Source of the DNA: Anaerolineales bacterium
Lineage (GTDB): Bacteria; Chloroflexota; Anaerolineae; Anaerolineales; Villigracilaceae
Length of the DNA: 64,000 nt
Assembly (NCBI GenBank): GCA_030583885.1
Contig: CP129480.1
Coordinates: forward strand, 3,412,714 to 3,476,713
Direction: 5' to 3'
Under the pieces are notes generated by a model that searched no databases, had not been told where the DNA came from, and saw nothing but the letters and a program-made list of their open reading frames with translations. Each line of letters opens with the position of its first letter. Position 1 is the first letter of the stretch. Shown piece by piece: positions 30,656 to 40,904 of this stretch. The position numbers and the translations under genes are program-made.

Positions 30656-31630
30656 ATGGCAAAAATCACAATGCGCGAGGCGATCTCGCAAGCCTTAATG
30701 GAAGAAATGGACCGCGACCCCGCCGTCTTTATCATGGGTGAGGAAGTCGGTGTTTGGGGCGGTACGTACGCCGTCACCAAAGGTTTTTATGACAAGTACG
30801 GACCTGACCGAATCAAAGACACCCCCATCGCGGAAAACGCCATCATCGGCGGCGCGATCGGCGCGGCGATGGTCGGGCAGCGCCCTGTGGCCGAATTGAT
30901 GACGATCAATTTCGCTTTCTCGGCGATGGACTACATCGTCAATCAGGCGCCGAAACTGCGCTACATGTTCGGCGGACAGTTCATGTTGCCGCTCGTCATC
31001 CGTGCTGTCGGCGGCGGCGGACGCCAACTCGGCGCCACCCACTCACAGACTCCCGACGCGGTCTTCGCGCACTTTCCGGGTTTGAAAGTGGTCAGCCCCG
31101 GCACGCCAGAAGACGCCAAGGGGTTGCTCAAATCCGCCATTCGCTCGAATGACCCGATCCTTTTCATCGAACACGCCACCATGTATCAAGTCCGCGGTGA
31201 AGTGCCCGAAGGTGAGTACACCATTCCAATTGGAAAATCCAAGATCCAGCGCGAAGGAAGCGATCTCACCATCGTCACCTACTGCAAGGGACTTGAGCTA
31301 TCCATGAAAGCGGCGGATGAACTCGCGAAGGAAGGCATCCAAGCCGAGATCGTGGACCTGCGCACCCTGCGCCCGCTCGATATGGAACCCGTGCTCGAAT
31401 CGTTCAAGAAGACCAACCGCGCCATCGTCGTTGAAGAAGGCTGGAAGTCGTACGGTGTCGGCGCCGAGATCGTCAGCCGCATCTACGAAGAAGCCTTCGA
31501 TTATGTGGACGCACCCATCATCCGCGTTGCGCAAAAGGAAGTACCGCTGCCCTACAACCGCACACTCGAACAAGCCGCCCTCCCGCAAGTCCATGACATC
31601 GTCACCGCGGCAAAGGAGGTCTTGAAATAA
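30656..31630 (+). CDS. pdhB: Pyruvate dehydrogenase E1 component, beta subunit
   Basis: The 324-residue beta chain has the transketolase pyrimidine-binding domain (about 1-180: 'REAISQALMEEMDRDPAVFIMGEEVGVWGGTYAVTKG', 'DTPIAENAIIGGAIGAAM') and the C-terminal transketolase domain (about 195-320, 'LTIVTYCKGLELSMKAADEL', 'EIVDLRTLRPLD'). It completes the ThDP site together with PdhA. Its stop overlaps the E2 start (TAATG). Confidence 0.93.
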   Translation: MAKITMREAISQALMEEMDRDPAVFIMGEEVGVWGGTYAVTKGFYDKYGPDRIKDTPIAENAIIGGAIGAAMVGQRPVAELMTINFAFSAMDYIVNQAPKLRYMFGGQFMLPLVIRAVGGGGRQLGATHSQTPDAVFAHFPGLKVVSPGTPEDAKGLLKSAIRSNDPILFIEHATMYQVRGEVPEGEYTIPIGKSKIQREGSDLTIVTYCKGLELSMKAADELAKEGIQAEIVDLRTLRPLDMEPVLESFKKTNRAIVVEEGWKSYGVGAEIVSRIYEEAFDYVDAPIIRVAQKEVPLPYNRTLEQAALPQVHDIVTAAKEVLK

Positions 31631-32895
31631 TGGCTGAAACCATCAATATGCCCAAACTCGGCTTCGACATGGCGGAAGGTCTGCTCGTCCGCTGGGTCAA
31701 GCAGGTGGGCGAAACCATCAACAAGGGCGACGTGCTCGCCGAGATCGAAACCGACAAAGCCACCGTTGAAGTTGAGTCTTCCGCCAGCGGTGTCGTTCTG
31801 CAATTGATCGCCGAACAAGGCTCCATGGTGCCCGTCAACGCCCCGATCGCGGTGGTGGGACAAGCTGGTGAAGTTGTCAGTGAACAGAAGCCAGTGACCA
31901 GTGATCAGTCGAACGTCGAAGGTCAAAAGTCGGATGAAAAGCCTGCGGCTCCCCCTTCGGGGACGATGCAGACTCAGGAGAAACCTGCCTCAACAACCCA
32001 AGCCTCTGCCCCCGCTGACGATGGTCCCGTGAAGGCAAGTCCGCTTGCACGAAAAGTCGCGAAAGATAATGGTGTAAATCTCGCATCCATTCAAGGAACG
32101 GGTCCCGGCGGACGTGTCGTCCGCAAGGATGTGGAAGCCGCGCTTTCCAGCGGACAGCCGTCAACAGTCAGCCGGCAGGCTGGCGCTCCATCTTCCGTCG
32201 TTGTTTCGCATGATGATGAAACCGTCCAACTGACGAAACTGCGTCAGGCAATTGCGCGCCGCATGACCGAATCCAAGACCAGCGTTCCGCATTTTTACGT
32301 CACCCACGAATATAAGATGAACGCGGCCATGACGCTGCGCAAGGAAGTCAACCAATTTCTGCCCGATGACGAGAAACTCTCGGTCAATGATTTCATCGTC
32401 AAAGCCGTGGCATTGACCCTGCGCGAATTTCCCAACTTGAATGCATCTTTTGCCGGTGACAAAGTCATCCGCCACGGCGCGGTGAACGTGGGCATTGCCG
32501 TCGCAGTCGAAAACGGTCTCCTGACCATCGCACACAAGGACACGGACCAGAAACCGATGCGTCAGATCTCCAACGAGATCAAAGCGATGGTGGCGCGCGC
32601 GCGCGATGGCAAGGTCAAACCCGATGATATCGAAGGCTCGACCTTCTCCATCTCCAACCTCGGCATGTATGATGTGGAGAATTTCATCGCCATTGTCAAC
32701 CCGCCCGAGGCCTCCATTTTGGCTGTCGGCTCCGCGCGGGAAGTGCCGGTCATCGAAAACGGCAAGATTAAACCCGGCTGGCGCATGAAAGCCACCATCT
32801 CCGTTGACCACCGCGTCAGCGACGGGGCAGAAGCCGCCCAGTTCATGCAGAAACTGGCTGAGTTTTTAGAAAACCCCATTCGGATGTTAGTCTAG
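31630..32895 (+). CDS. pdhC: Dihydrolipoamide acetyltransferase (E2)
   Basis: The 421-residue E2 has one lipoyl domain (about 1-78, lipoylated Lys43 in 'IETDKATVEVES'), a linker with Glu/Gln/Pro/Thr-rich sequence (80-135), a peripheral-subunit-binding domain (about 136-175, 'ASPLARKVAKDNGVNLASIQGTGPGGRVVRKDV') and the acyltransferase core ending in 'ISVDHRVSDGAEAAQF'; the catalytic His and Asp are intact. It moves acetyl from lipoamide to CoA. No E3 (dihydrolipoamide dehydrogenase) gene follows, so E3 must come from elsewhere. Confidence 0.94.
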   Translation: MAETINMPKLGFDMAEGLLVRWVKQVGETINKGDVLAEIETDKATVEVESSASGVVLQLIAEQGSMVPVNAPIAVVGQAGEVVSEQKPVTSDQSNVEGQKSDEKPAAPPSGTMQTQEKPASTTQASAPADDGPVKASPLARKVAKDNGVNLASIQGTGPGGRVVRKDVEAALSSGQPSTVSRQAGAPSSVVVSHDDETVQLTKLRQAIARRMTESKTSVPHFYVTHEYKMNAAMTLRKEVNQFLPDDEKLSVNDFIVKAVALTLREFPNLNASFAGDKVIRHGAVNVGIAVAVENGLLTIAHKDTDQKPMRQISNEIKAMVARARDGKVKPDDIEGSTFSISNLGMYDVENFIAIVNPPEASILAVGSAREVPVIENGKIKPGWRMKATISVDHRVSDGAEAAQFMQKLAEFLENPIRMLV

Positions 32896-32900
32896 CTAAG

Positions 32901-32932
32901 CAGGTCACGTTTGAAACGTGGCCTGTCTTTTT
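32901..32932 (+). terminator. Terminator of the pdh operon
   Basis: CAGG(T)CACGT / ACGTG(G)CCTG stem followed by TCTTTTT, 6 nt after the pdhC stop. Confidence 0.8.
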
Positions 32933-32949
32933 CGTGCTACACTGTCCAT

Positions 32950-33738
32950 ATGTCCATCCGCATCTTCAATGGATTCACCTGCAATGCGCGGTTTCCGAGT
33001 AGCTGGAAAACAGGCTTGGTCTGCCTGTTGATCGAAACAAATCGTGGACTTGCGCTCGTGGATACAGGTTTGGGATTACAGGACTATTCCAATCCCACCT
33101 GGATCACAAAAATTTTCCGCATCCTGACTTCCATGCCCTTTGACCGGAATGAAGCAGCGGTCAATCAAGTTCAGAAATTTGGATACAAACCCGAAGATAT
33201 AAAGCACATCATCTTATCCCACATGCACTTCGACCACTGCGGCGGACTGGCGGACTTTCCCCATTCGCAGGTTCACGTCTACAAAAAGGAATATGATGCC
33301 TTCATCCACAGGAAGGGGTTCTTCAGTGCGGCGTATGTTCCGCGTCACCTTGCACACAAACCAGACCTTGTATTTTATGAAGAGACTGGGGAAAAATGGT
33401 TCGACTTCAACGCAATTTGCATCACAGGGTTCAAGCCGGAGATGTATTTCGTCCCCATGCCGTATCATTCGGTTGGGATGTGCGGGATCGTGGTCAAAAC
33501 TGGTGACGGCTGGCATTTCCACTGCGCGGACGCGGCGGCGGATTTCCGCCATGATGAAATTCCCGGCTGGTTGATCCGCTTTGCTTTGGGATCTTACATG
33601 CCGCGCCTGCGAAAGTTTGCAGCCGATTACCCCGAAGTCAGGATGACCGCCAGTCACATGTTTTTAGATTATTTTGATAGTCAACCTACGGCACGTAATA
33701 TTCCACCAGCAGCGTCGGACGGTCTATCATCCCGCTGA
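32950..33738 (+). CDS. Metallo-beta-lactamase-fold hydrolase
   Basis: The 262-residue enzyme has the MBL zinc motif 'ILSHMHFDHCGGL' (HxHxDH) near residue 88, plus later metal ligands in 'MPYHSVGMCG' (His) and 'FHCADAAAD' (Asp). It resembles lactonase/glyoxalase-II-like hydrolases; the substrate is unknown. ATG 32950 comes after the pdh terminator, so it is an independent unit. Its 3' end overlaps the convergent giant gene by 53 bp, so the C-terminal tail (after about 240) may be an extension created by loss of an earlier stop. Confidence 0.85.
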   Translation: MSIRIFNGFTCNARFPSSWKTGLVCLLIETNRGLALVDTGLGLQDYSNPTWITKIFRILTSMPFDRNEAAVNQVQKFGYKPEDIKHIILSHMHFDHCGGLADFPHSQVHVYKKEYDAFIHRKGFFSAAYVPRHLAHKPDLVFYEETGEKWFDFNAICITGFKPEMYFVPMPYHSVGMCGIVVKTGDGWHFHCADAAADFRHDEIPGWLIRFALGSYMPRLRKFAADYPEVRMTASHMFLDYFDSQPTARNIPPAASDGLSSR

Positions 33739-36700
33739 AATTCCCGCTAAAGAAGGACAGATAATCCTCCTTTTTATTGTTATTATCATCGAGCAGGAAG
33801 CCGAGACGGAATTGCGTTGAGCCTTTCAGGTTGATGTGCGGATGCGCCTTCGCGTCCAGCAGGGACCAGTACCAATTCCCCACCGGGTTGTTCTGGATCG
33901 TCCCAACCGAATACGCACTGGCTGGCGCCTGAAAGTCCGAGTTCTGCAAGGCGCCAATCGCAAAGGGACCAAAACTCCCAAAGGCACCCTGACGAACATC
34001 GATCCAGATATAGTGGTGGGTATTGAATGGATTGGTTCCAACCATACCCTGAAGCTGAATCATCAGAATCGCCTGGGTGATCACCGCGTTATCCGGCAGG
34101 GAAGCGGTGGGGAAATCCAAAATCGCACGGTACTGATTGTTCTTCGCGTCGTCTCCAAGCCGAAAGGTCTGCATATTGGCATTCATGCTTCCGCCGCGAT
34201 TGCTGTTCTCCTGTGACTCAAGCACCCAGCCATCATTGTTCCCGTTCGAAAAGAAAATCGACGTTACGCGGGTGGGAATGCTGCGGTCCATGATGTACGC
34301 CTCCCCCGCGATGAAATCACCATTGCCCACCCCTGTGCCTCCCAGTGGAATGCCGAAAGCATCCACGATGGTATCGTTGTCGATCACATCCAAACGGATC
34401 GAACCGCTGCCCTTCCCCGTTTTAACCGTGACCATAAAGAGGCTGTCAACGCCTTTGACATCGGTGATGACCGCCTCGCTCAGGCCGGAAACTGTCAGCA
34501 CGAAATCGGCAGGATCCACACCGCTGACGGGTTTCGAGAATCCCACTGTAAAGCGGATCGTGTCAGCGGAGGTGGGGCTTGGGTCGGCACGCAGACTGGA
34601 GGTCACGAATGGGGCGGTTTTGGCGATCATGTAGGTCTCGCCTGCCGTAAAATTTCCATTTCCTGCACCAGCACCGCCAAGCGGATTATTTGAGTCATCC
34701 AGAATGCTGTCATTATCCAAAAGGTCAAGCCGCAGTGTGCCTTCCCCTGAACCGCTGTTGACCACCACCGAATACATATCACCGGAACCATTGATCTCCA
34801 CCACATACGCGTTTGAAATATTTCCCGTCGTGGCGAACGTGAAATCACCCGTATCCACACCGCTGACATTCCTTGAAAAACTCACGTTAAAGCGGATAAC
34901 ATCCTCAGAAGTCGGATCGGTATCTGCGCGAAGGATGCTTTTTACAACGGGCACATCCGCCTGAGGAGGAGGCGTGTCCGTGGCTGGGGGTGGCGAGCCA
35001 AACCCCGATTCAAACGCACCAAGATCCGGTGCACTGCCTGAAAAATTATCGTTGATGCCGGGAATGGGAACCCCGCGATCTATATTGGGGCTTGTGGCAA
35101 GCAGCGTGAAATTACCGCTGCCTGGGCTGCTCAACCCGGGCGGGCTTTCATGGCCGTTACATTCGAGCCTCGTGGCTTTGCATAAATCTGCGATGGTTGC
35201 ATGATTGACATTCTCCCACTTGAAATGCGGGCTGGCACGCGTGGTGTTCCAATTATCGTAATCCCAATCATGACCAGTCGAGCCAGTAAACGCCCCTTCG
35301 AAGGCATAGCCATTGCCTTGAAAGATATTGTTGCGCATCACCGCATTATGCACAGGACGAATCATGCTCATCGCATTCAGTCCACCGGCATTGGTCCAAC
35401 TTGTGTTGTGGTAGATCAACACGACGCCGTCGGAGTTCAAATCCCATTTGATGCTGGTGCCGCTGAAGTTCGTGAAGGTCGAGCGCATCACCCAAACAGG
35501 ACCATACGTGACGGGAGCCAGCGAAATGCCGACCAGCATTGTGTCCACTGTATTGTTCCTGAAACGCTGATTGATACATGCGCCCTCGGGCTCCAGGCCG
35601 TCATCGCTGACATGATGGATGCGGTTATTGTATATATCGGCATCGAACGCAACCGCGGGATTCTCCAGCGCGCCGGATGAGCCGGTGTAGATGCCGTTGA
35701 AAAAATGATGTATCTCATTGCCGCGCACGATCGCGCCGATATGTCCCCGCAGGACAATGGCAGTCCCCTCCATCGAGGAGCTCTTGACCGCCTTCCAGGG
35801 CCATTCGTTCACCGGCGGATCATATATCTCGTTGTATTCGATACGCGTGTTGTTCCCGCGGTCATCGCCGCCGGTCCAGTTGATGAAAATTCCCAACTGC
35901 AGGTTGTGGATTCTGTTTCTACGGATCACCACGTGAGATGCATTCAATGTACACACACCGCAGCCATTCGTATTCGTACCGTAGAACCTCATCTCAAAGC
36001 CTTCGATCCAGATCCAGTCACGCCCGTCCACATCGAAGGCATGGTTGAGGCGCGGGACCTGCCAGGTATGATTTGCAGGATCATCCAGGATGCGGATAAA
36101 GAGTCTGGATGTGCCTTGCTCGTAATACCAGCCCTCCTTCATATCCACTCCGTTATGACCACGCGCATTCATCAACCCGGCAAGATCATCGTAATTGTAA
36201 AATCGCTTTTGGTCGCGCGCCAGATATGCGATGCCGGGTCCGATCTTCGTAAACCATATGTTGGGTCTGGACTCATGTGGATTCCAGAAATCCTTTGCAA
36301 GGGTTTCCGCGCCGTCCAGAATTGCGCCTCCACCCTCCGCCTTGATCTGAATCCAATTCCCGGCAGTTCCCGAGGCTGGGAATGTGACATTCTCACGATA
36401 GATACCGTCTGCAACCAGCACCTGCGTCCCCGCCACAGCGCGGTTCACACCCTCCTGTATGGTTTGAAACGGCGCAGCAAGGGATCCGTCCCCGCCGGGC
36501 TGGGCGTTCTTATTAACATGGATGATCGAGGATGGCGTGAACTGAAGCTCATCCGGCTGGGTGGTGACCGAACCGTTGATTTCCAATCCCCCATCCACAA
36601 CTTTAACTTCATATGCGGTGGACGGCAAAAGCCCGAACAAACTGCCCACCAGCCGCCCGTCATCGATCCGCATGAGCGGATGTCCTGTTCGCCAGGTCGA

Positions 36701-36934
36701 CTCGCCGGCGCGGCGATACATCAAATCCGCCTTCTTCGGCAGGCTTGAACCGCTCACCACCACACCAACGGTCTCGATATTGGCCACCAGGTTGATCTGT
36801 GTGAAGGCGGCCTTCCCAATCCCGTTTGAATCCGCAGCCACTGGAGGCGCGGTACCTGCCAGCAGGATCAACAGAATAAATATGGAAATGAATCGCGGGG
36901 GTCCTTTTAAATAACCGGAAGCCTTCATCCGCAC
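33686..36934 (-). CDS. Secreted beta-helix protein with Ig-like repeats and shared C-terminal module
   Basis: The 1082-residue product has a signal peptide (about 1-34), an Ig/fibronectin-like region (45-130), a right-handed parallel beta-helix (about 140-560: 'IHVNKNAQPGGDGSLAAPFQTIQEGVNRAVAGTQVLVADGIYRE' and many N-x-I/V steps) as in pectate-lyase-like folds, two Ig-like calcium-binding-type repeats (about 665-765 and 775-875, 'VKSILRADTDPTSEDVIRFNVSFS', 'RLDLLDNDSILD') and a C-terminal beta module (about 880-1082) also found in the next gene. A polysaccharide-binding or adhesive surface role is inferred. No sortase or dockerin signal is seen. Confidence 0.82.
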   Translation of the reverse strand: MRMKASGYLKGPPRFISIFILLILLAGTAPPVAADSNGIGKAAFTQINLVANIETVGVVVSGSSLPKKADLMYRRAGESTWRTGHPLMRIDDGRLVGSLFGLLPSTAYEVKVVDGGLEINGSVTTQPDELQFTPSSIIHVNKNAQPGGDGSLAAPFQTIQEGVNRAVAGTQVLVADGIYRENVTFPASGTAGNWIQIKAEGGGAILDGAETLAKDFWNPHESRPNIWFTKIGPGIAYLARDQKRFYNYDDLAGLMNARGHNGVDMKEGWYYEQGTSRLFIRILDDPANHTWQVPRLNHAFDVDGRDWIWIEGFEMRFYGTNTNGCGVCTLNASHVVIRRNRIHNLQLGIFINWTGGDDRGNNTRIEYNEIYDPPVNEWPWKAVKSSSMEGTAIVLRGHIGAIVRGNEIHHFFNGIYTGSSGALENPAVAFDADIYNNRIHHVSDDGLEPEGACINQRFRNNTVDTMLVGISLAPVTYGPVWVMRSTFTNFSGTSIKWDLNSDGVVLIYHNTSWTNAGGLNAMSMIRPVHNAVMRNNIFQGNGYAFEGAFTGSTGHDWDYDNWNTTRASPHFKWENVNHATIADLCKATRLECNGHESPPGLSSPGSGNFTLLATSPNIDRGVPIPGINDNFSGSAPDLGAFESGFGSPPPATDTPPPQADVPVVKSILRADTDPTSEDVIRFNVSFSRNVSGVDTGDFTFATTGNISNAYVVEINGSGDMYSVVVNSGSGEGTLRLDLLDNDSILDDSNNPLGGAGAGNGNFTAGETYMIAKTAPFVTSSLRADPSPTSADTIRFTVGFSKPVSGVDPADFVLTVSGLSEAVITDVKGVDSLFMVTVKTGKGSGSIRLDVIDNDTIVDAFGIPLGGTGVGNGDFIAGEAYIMDRSIPTRVTSIFFSNGNNDGWVLESQENSNRGGSMNANMQTFRLGDDAKNNQYRAILDFPTASLPDNAVITQAILMIQLQGMVGTNPFNTHHYIWIDVRQGAFGSFGPFAIGALQNSDFQAPASAYSVGTIQNNPVGNWYWSLLDAKAHPHINLKGSTQFRLGFLLDDNNNKKEDYLSFFSGNFSGMIDRPTLLVEYYVP

Positions 36935-36971
36935 TCCTTAATTAACCGCCGGGTCAATACAGGTATTGTCC

Positions 36972-39893
36972 CTACCATCGCGGGATGTAATACTCGATCA
37001 ATAAATGCGGGCGGTCTCGTTGATCGTCATAGTCACCGCTAAAGAATACCAGATAATCTGCCCCAAGATCGTTATTGTCATCCAACTCGAATGCAAGGCG
37101 GAGTTGGGTTGTGCCGGTTAAATTAATATAGGGGAGTGCGGACCTATCCAGCATTGCCCAATACCAGCCGCCAACGGGGTTGTTCTGGATCAGACCCATT
37201 GAAGTCCCGCTTGCAGGTGCCTGAAAATCCGACACCTGCAATGCCTTAATTCCAAAGGGACCAAACGTGCCAAATGGACCGTAGCGGATGTCTATCGAGA
37301 TATTGCCGTGCGTGGTGAAGGGGTCCGTCCCAACCAGGTCATGACCTTTTAGCATCAGGATCGCCTGCGTAATCACGGCATTATCGGGCAGATAATGAGT
37401 GGGAAAATGCAGGATTGCGCGGAATTGCCGGTTCTGAGCATCGTCGCCAAGATTGAACGTCGCCGCGGTTGAATTTTTGGAGCCGCCCAGGTTGCTGTCT
37501 TCACTCGATTCAAGCACCCAGCCGTCATTTTTTCCATTGGACCGGAATTTTTCAGTACGCGTGGTATACGCTATTTTATTGATCGTATAGGCTTCACCGG
37601 AATTGAAGCTGCCGTTGCCTGCCCCCACCCCACCCAGCGGATGACCGGCAGAGTCCGTGATGCTGTCATCATCCACCACATCGAGACGGATGGATCCGTT
37701 ACCCGTGCCGGTATTGACCGTCACATAATAAGCATTGCCTGAAACAAGGATTTCGGTCATCGCAGCGCCGCTGACACCGCTCGTGGCCAACAGGAAGTCG
37801 CCGCTGTCCACCCCGCTCACAGGTTTTGAAAATATAACGCTGAAACGAACAACTGAGGCGGGGGTCGGATTCGAATCCATGCGCAGAATGCTGATCACTG
37901 TGGGAGCGCTCCTGTCAATGATATACGTCTCCCCGCTTGTAAAATCTCCATTACCGATCCCCACACCGCCCAACGGAACACCGGCGGAATTGAGGATGCT
38001 GTCATTGTCGATCACATCAAGCCGCAGCGTTCCATTACCAGTACCTGTGTTCACTGTGGCCGTATAGGCACTTTCTGAACCGCTTACATCGGTCACAGAT
38101 GCACCCGTGATCCCGTCCGCTGTTAACGAGAAATCACCGGCATCCACACCGCTGACAGGTTCTGAGAAATTCACGGTAAAACGAACACTTGCCGCCGCGG
38201 TTGGGTTCGGGTCAACGCGCAGGATGCTTGCAACAGTCGGAATACTTTTATCGACCATGTACTCAAGACCCGCCGTAAAATTTCCATTGCCGGCTCCCAG
38301 GCCGCCAAGCGGATTAAGAGCAAGGTCTTTGATGCTGTCATCATCGATGACATCCAGCCGAAGCGTGCCATTACCGAGCCCGGTATCCACGCGGACGATG
38401 TAATCGCTGCCCTCCCCGCTGACAGTTGTCACGACTGCCCCGCTGATTCCCCCGCCGACGGTGAGCGCGAAGTCGGTCACATCCACACCCGTCACTGGTT
38501 CTGAAAACTTGACCAAAAAATCAACCAGTTGATCTGCCGGTGAATTACACCCGTTCGGACATCCATGCATCGTCGAAAGGACGGTCGGGTTGAGGTCGGC
38601 CGAATATGCGATCTCCTTCACGAAGATGTCCCGTACCCCGTTTGTATCCCCCGGCATCAGGGAATTAGAACCAGACGCAAACGCAAGGAAACGCCCATCG
38701 CCGGAAATGGATGGGAGAATGGGGTTATCTGCGCCGTCGCTGCCACCACCCACTATAGAGGAAAGTGTCATGCCTGCCACACGGTCATGGATGTACAGCC
38801 AGCGGGTCGGCATGCTGTCGCCCCTGTCGTCATATGAGAAGACAATATACCGCCCGCCCGCCGAAATGACCGAGCTATCCGCCGTGCCATACATGGGATA
38901 GCCATCTTTGAACGAGACCACGGAAACCTCACCTGTCACCTGATCGCGGACATACACATATGTAAATCCCTCGGTCGGCGTACTCATTAAATTCTCGGAT
39001 TCAGAGGAAAACGTCACGTAGCGTCCGTCACCGGAGATCGAGGGCTCATTCGCGCCCTTATCCGCCTGCTCTCCGCTCGAGTTGACCGAGGCTCTGGTGA
39101 TCTGCCCCGTCTGCACTGAGTAGGCGAAGACATCCGTCCTGCCGTTGGTATCGCCGCCAACCAAATTGCTTGCGCCCGACGCGAAGACCACAAAGCGCCC
39201 ATCCAGTGAAATATCCGCATCGGATGAGCCGGCATTCCCTGCGGTGGATACCCCGCTTGTAATGCCTGTCTGCAAGTCATGGATGAAGATATCCGCCGCG
39301 CCGTTCGTATCATTGACGACGAGATTACTCGCTTCGGATGCAAACACCACGTAGCGCCCGTCGCCGGAAATGGACGGATACGAACAATTGCCATTTGCCT
39401 GTCCGCCGCTTGAATCAACAGACGCCCTGGCCACGCTCCCCGTCTGCATATCCTTGACAAAGATGTCAACGAAACCGTTTGTATCCCCTTCCACCAAATT
39501 GCTGGCGTCTGATTCAAATGCCACAAAACGCCCGTCCGCCGAAACGGATGGACCGCCCGAGCCGCTGTTGCCCTGCTCGCCGTTCGTATTCAGCGAAACG
39601 CGCACCGTTGTGCCCAAAAGCAGATTTCGCAAAAAAACATCGGTGTGACCGTTCGTATCGTCCGCCACAAGATTGTTCGCGTCCGAATAGAAAACAACAA
39701 TGCGCCCATCTGCAGAGATCTGCCCGGAATAGGAAAATGCATTTCCTTCCACGCCGCTCGAGGAAACCGAAACCCGCGTCACATCCCCCGGCGCGGCATG
39801 GACAAAGCCTGTGGAATTGGGAAATGCAAGCAGCAGTGCCATGAGAACTGCACATGCATCGCCCCGGAATTTGTTGATATGGTTGAGGTTCAT
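36972..39893 (-). CDS. Secreted PD40 beta-propeller protein with four Ig-like repeats and shared C-terminal module
   Basis: The 973-residue product has a signal peptide (about 1-34) and about seven PD40/TolB-like blades (35-440; each has 'SADGRFVAFESDASNLV.GDTNG..DIFVKD'). Three full Ig-like repeats with 'LRVDPNPTAAASVRFTVNFSEPVSGVDAGDF' and one diverged first repeat follow (about 445-765), then the C-terminal module (about 770-973, 'SNGKNDGWVLESSEDSNLGGS') shared with the neighbour. The strong DNA-level repetition suggests recent internal duplication. It lies 37 nt upstream of the beta-helix gene on the same strand, so both are probably co-expressed. A surface role is inferred. Confidence 0.82.
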   Translation of the reverse strand: MNLNHINKFRGDACAVLMALLLAFPNSTGFVHAAPGDVTRVSVSSSGVEGNAFSYSGQISADGRIVVFYSDANNLVADDTNGHTDVFLRNLLLGTTVRVSLNTNGEQGNSGSGGPSVSADGRFVAFESDASNLVEGDTNGFVDIFVKDMQTGSVARASVDSSGGQANGNCSYPSISGDGRYVVFASEASNLVVNDTNGAADIFIHDLQTGITSGVSTAGNAGSSDADISLDGRFVVFASGASNLVGGDTNGRTDVFAYSVQTGQITRASVNSSGEQADKGANEPSISGDGRYVTFSSESENLMSTPTEGFTYVYVRDQVTGEVSVVSFKDGYPMYGTADSSVISAGGRYIVFSYDDRGDSMPTRWLYIHDRVAGMTLSSIVGGGSDGADNPILPSISGDGRFLAFASGSNSLMPGDTNGVRDIFVKEIAYSADLNPTVLSTMHGCPNGCNSPADQLVDFLVKFSEPVTGVDVTDFALTVGGGISGAVVTTVSGEGSDYIVRVDTGLGNGTLRLDVIDDDSIKDLALNPLGGLGAGNGNFTAGLEYMVDKSIPTVASILRVDPNPTAAASVRFTVNFSEPVSGVDAGDFSLTADGITGASVTDVSGSESAYTATVNTGTGNGTLRLDVIDNDSILNSAGVPLGGVGIGNGDFTSGETYIIDRSAPTVISILRMDSNPTPASVVRFSVIFSKPVSGVDSGDFLLATSGVSGAAMTEILVSGNAYYVTVNTGTGNGSIRLDVVDDDSITDSAGHPLGGVGAGNGSFNSGEAYTINKIAYTTRTEKFRSNGKNDGWVLESSEDSNLGGSKNSTAATFNLGDDAQNRQFRAILHFPTHYLPDNAVITQAILMLKGHDLVGTDPFTTHGNISIDIRYGPFGTFGPFGIKALQVSDFQAPASGTSMGLIQNNPVGGWYWAMLDRSALPYINLTGTTQLRLAFELDDNNDLGADYLVFFSGDYDDQRDRPHLLIEYYIPRW

Positions 39894-40064
39894 GGTTCAC
39901 TCCTTACACAGGTGGAAATAACCCGCTGTTTTCCTCCACACTTCCATCATACATACGCAACGGAGTATTTAATTATTTCAAATTCATTCCATTTTTCAAC
40001 CCTTTATACCGAACAAAGATCACAAAAAAAGTCTCCAAACATGACACTTGAAGACTCGTCTTTC

Positions 40065-40895
40065 TTATCCGTACAATTCCTTCCTGAAGAACTCGGGCAG
40101 GGCAAAGGCTGCCTTATGGATATCAGGGTTGATGTATTTATTCTCCCCGGGCGGGTAGGGCGTTTTCAAACCGTTCTCCCATGGCGCATTGGATACGTAC
40201 ATAAATCCAATTCCGCCGCCCGGGTAGGTGGGGATGTTGGCGTAGTAATACGCGGGGGTCTTCGTCAACGCTTTGGCAGATTGGTACATGGTCTTGATCA
40301 ATTCGGTGTCGAAGAAGGGTTGTTCACATTGGGTCGCCGCCGCGCCGCCGGGGACGAGGGCGCGCACCATCAACTTTTGGAATTCGTCCGAGAACAGACG
40401 CTCCGCCATGCCGATGGGATCGGTGGTGTCGGAGATGATCACATCGAACTGAGCGGGGTTCTCTTCGAGGTAGCCGAAGGCGTCCCGAACGAGCAGGTTG
40501 GCGCGAGGGTCAGCCCACGGGTCCCCGAAGGAAGCGGCAAAGTGTTCACGAGAGAGGTCCACTACGCGCTGATCCAATTCACAGACGACAGCCTCTTGCA
40601 CAGAAGGATATCGCAGCACCTGCTGTAATGAGCCGCCATCCCCGCCGCCGACAATCAACACACGCTTTGGTTCTCCAACCGCAAGCATGGGCACATGGAC
40701 GATCATTTCGTGATAGCCCATGTTGTCGCGCTCGGTGAGCTGGATGATGCCGTCGAGGATCATCGCATTGCCGAAGAACTCCGTCTCGACAAATTGCAGG
40801 TGCTGATACTGCGTCTGCTCATCGGCAAGGATGCGTTTGATACGGATGCCCTTGCGATAATAGGGGTGCAGCTCTTCGGTGAACCAGATGCTCAT
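40065..40895 (-). CDS. speE: Spermidine synthase
   Basis: The 276-residue aminopropyltransferase joins decarboxylated SAM and putrescine (or a related amine). It shows the family signatures 'VLIVGGGDGGSLQQVLRY' (SAM-like nucleotide site, about 80), 'VVCELDQRVVDLSREHF', 'DAFGYLEE' and 'DVIISDTTDPIGMAERLF', where the active-site Asp precedes the flexible gate. It follows speD by 9 nt, so polyamine precursor and product steps are coupled. Amine specificity cannot be read from this. Confidence 0.93.
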   Translation of the reverse strand: MSIWFTEELHPYYRKGIRIKRILADEQTQYQHLQFVETEFFGNAMILDGIIQLTERDNMGYHEMIVHVPMLAVGEPKRVLIVGGGDGGSLQQVLRYPSVQEAVVCELDQRVVDLSREHFAASFGDPWADPRANLLVRDAFGYLEENPAQFDVIISDTTDPIGMAERLFSDEFQKLMVRALVPGGAAATQCEQPFFDTELIKTMYQSAKALTKTPAYYYANIPTYPGGGIGFMYVSNAPWENGLKTPYPPGENKYINPDIHKAAFALPEFFRKELYG

Positions 40896-40904
40896 TCAAT
40901 GTCC

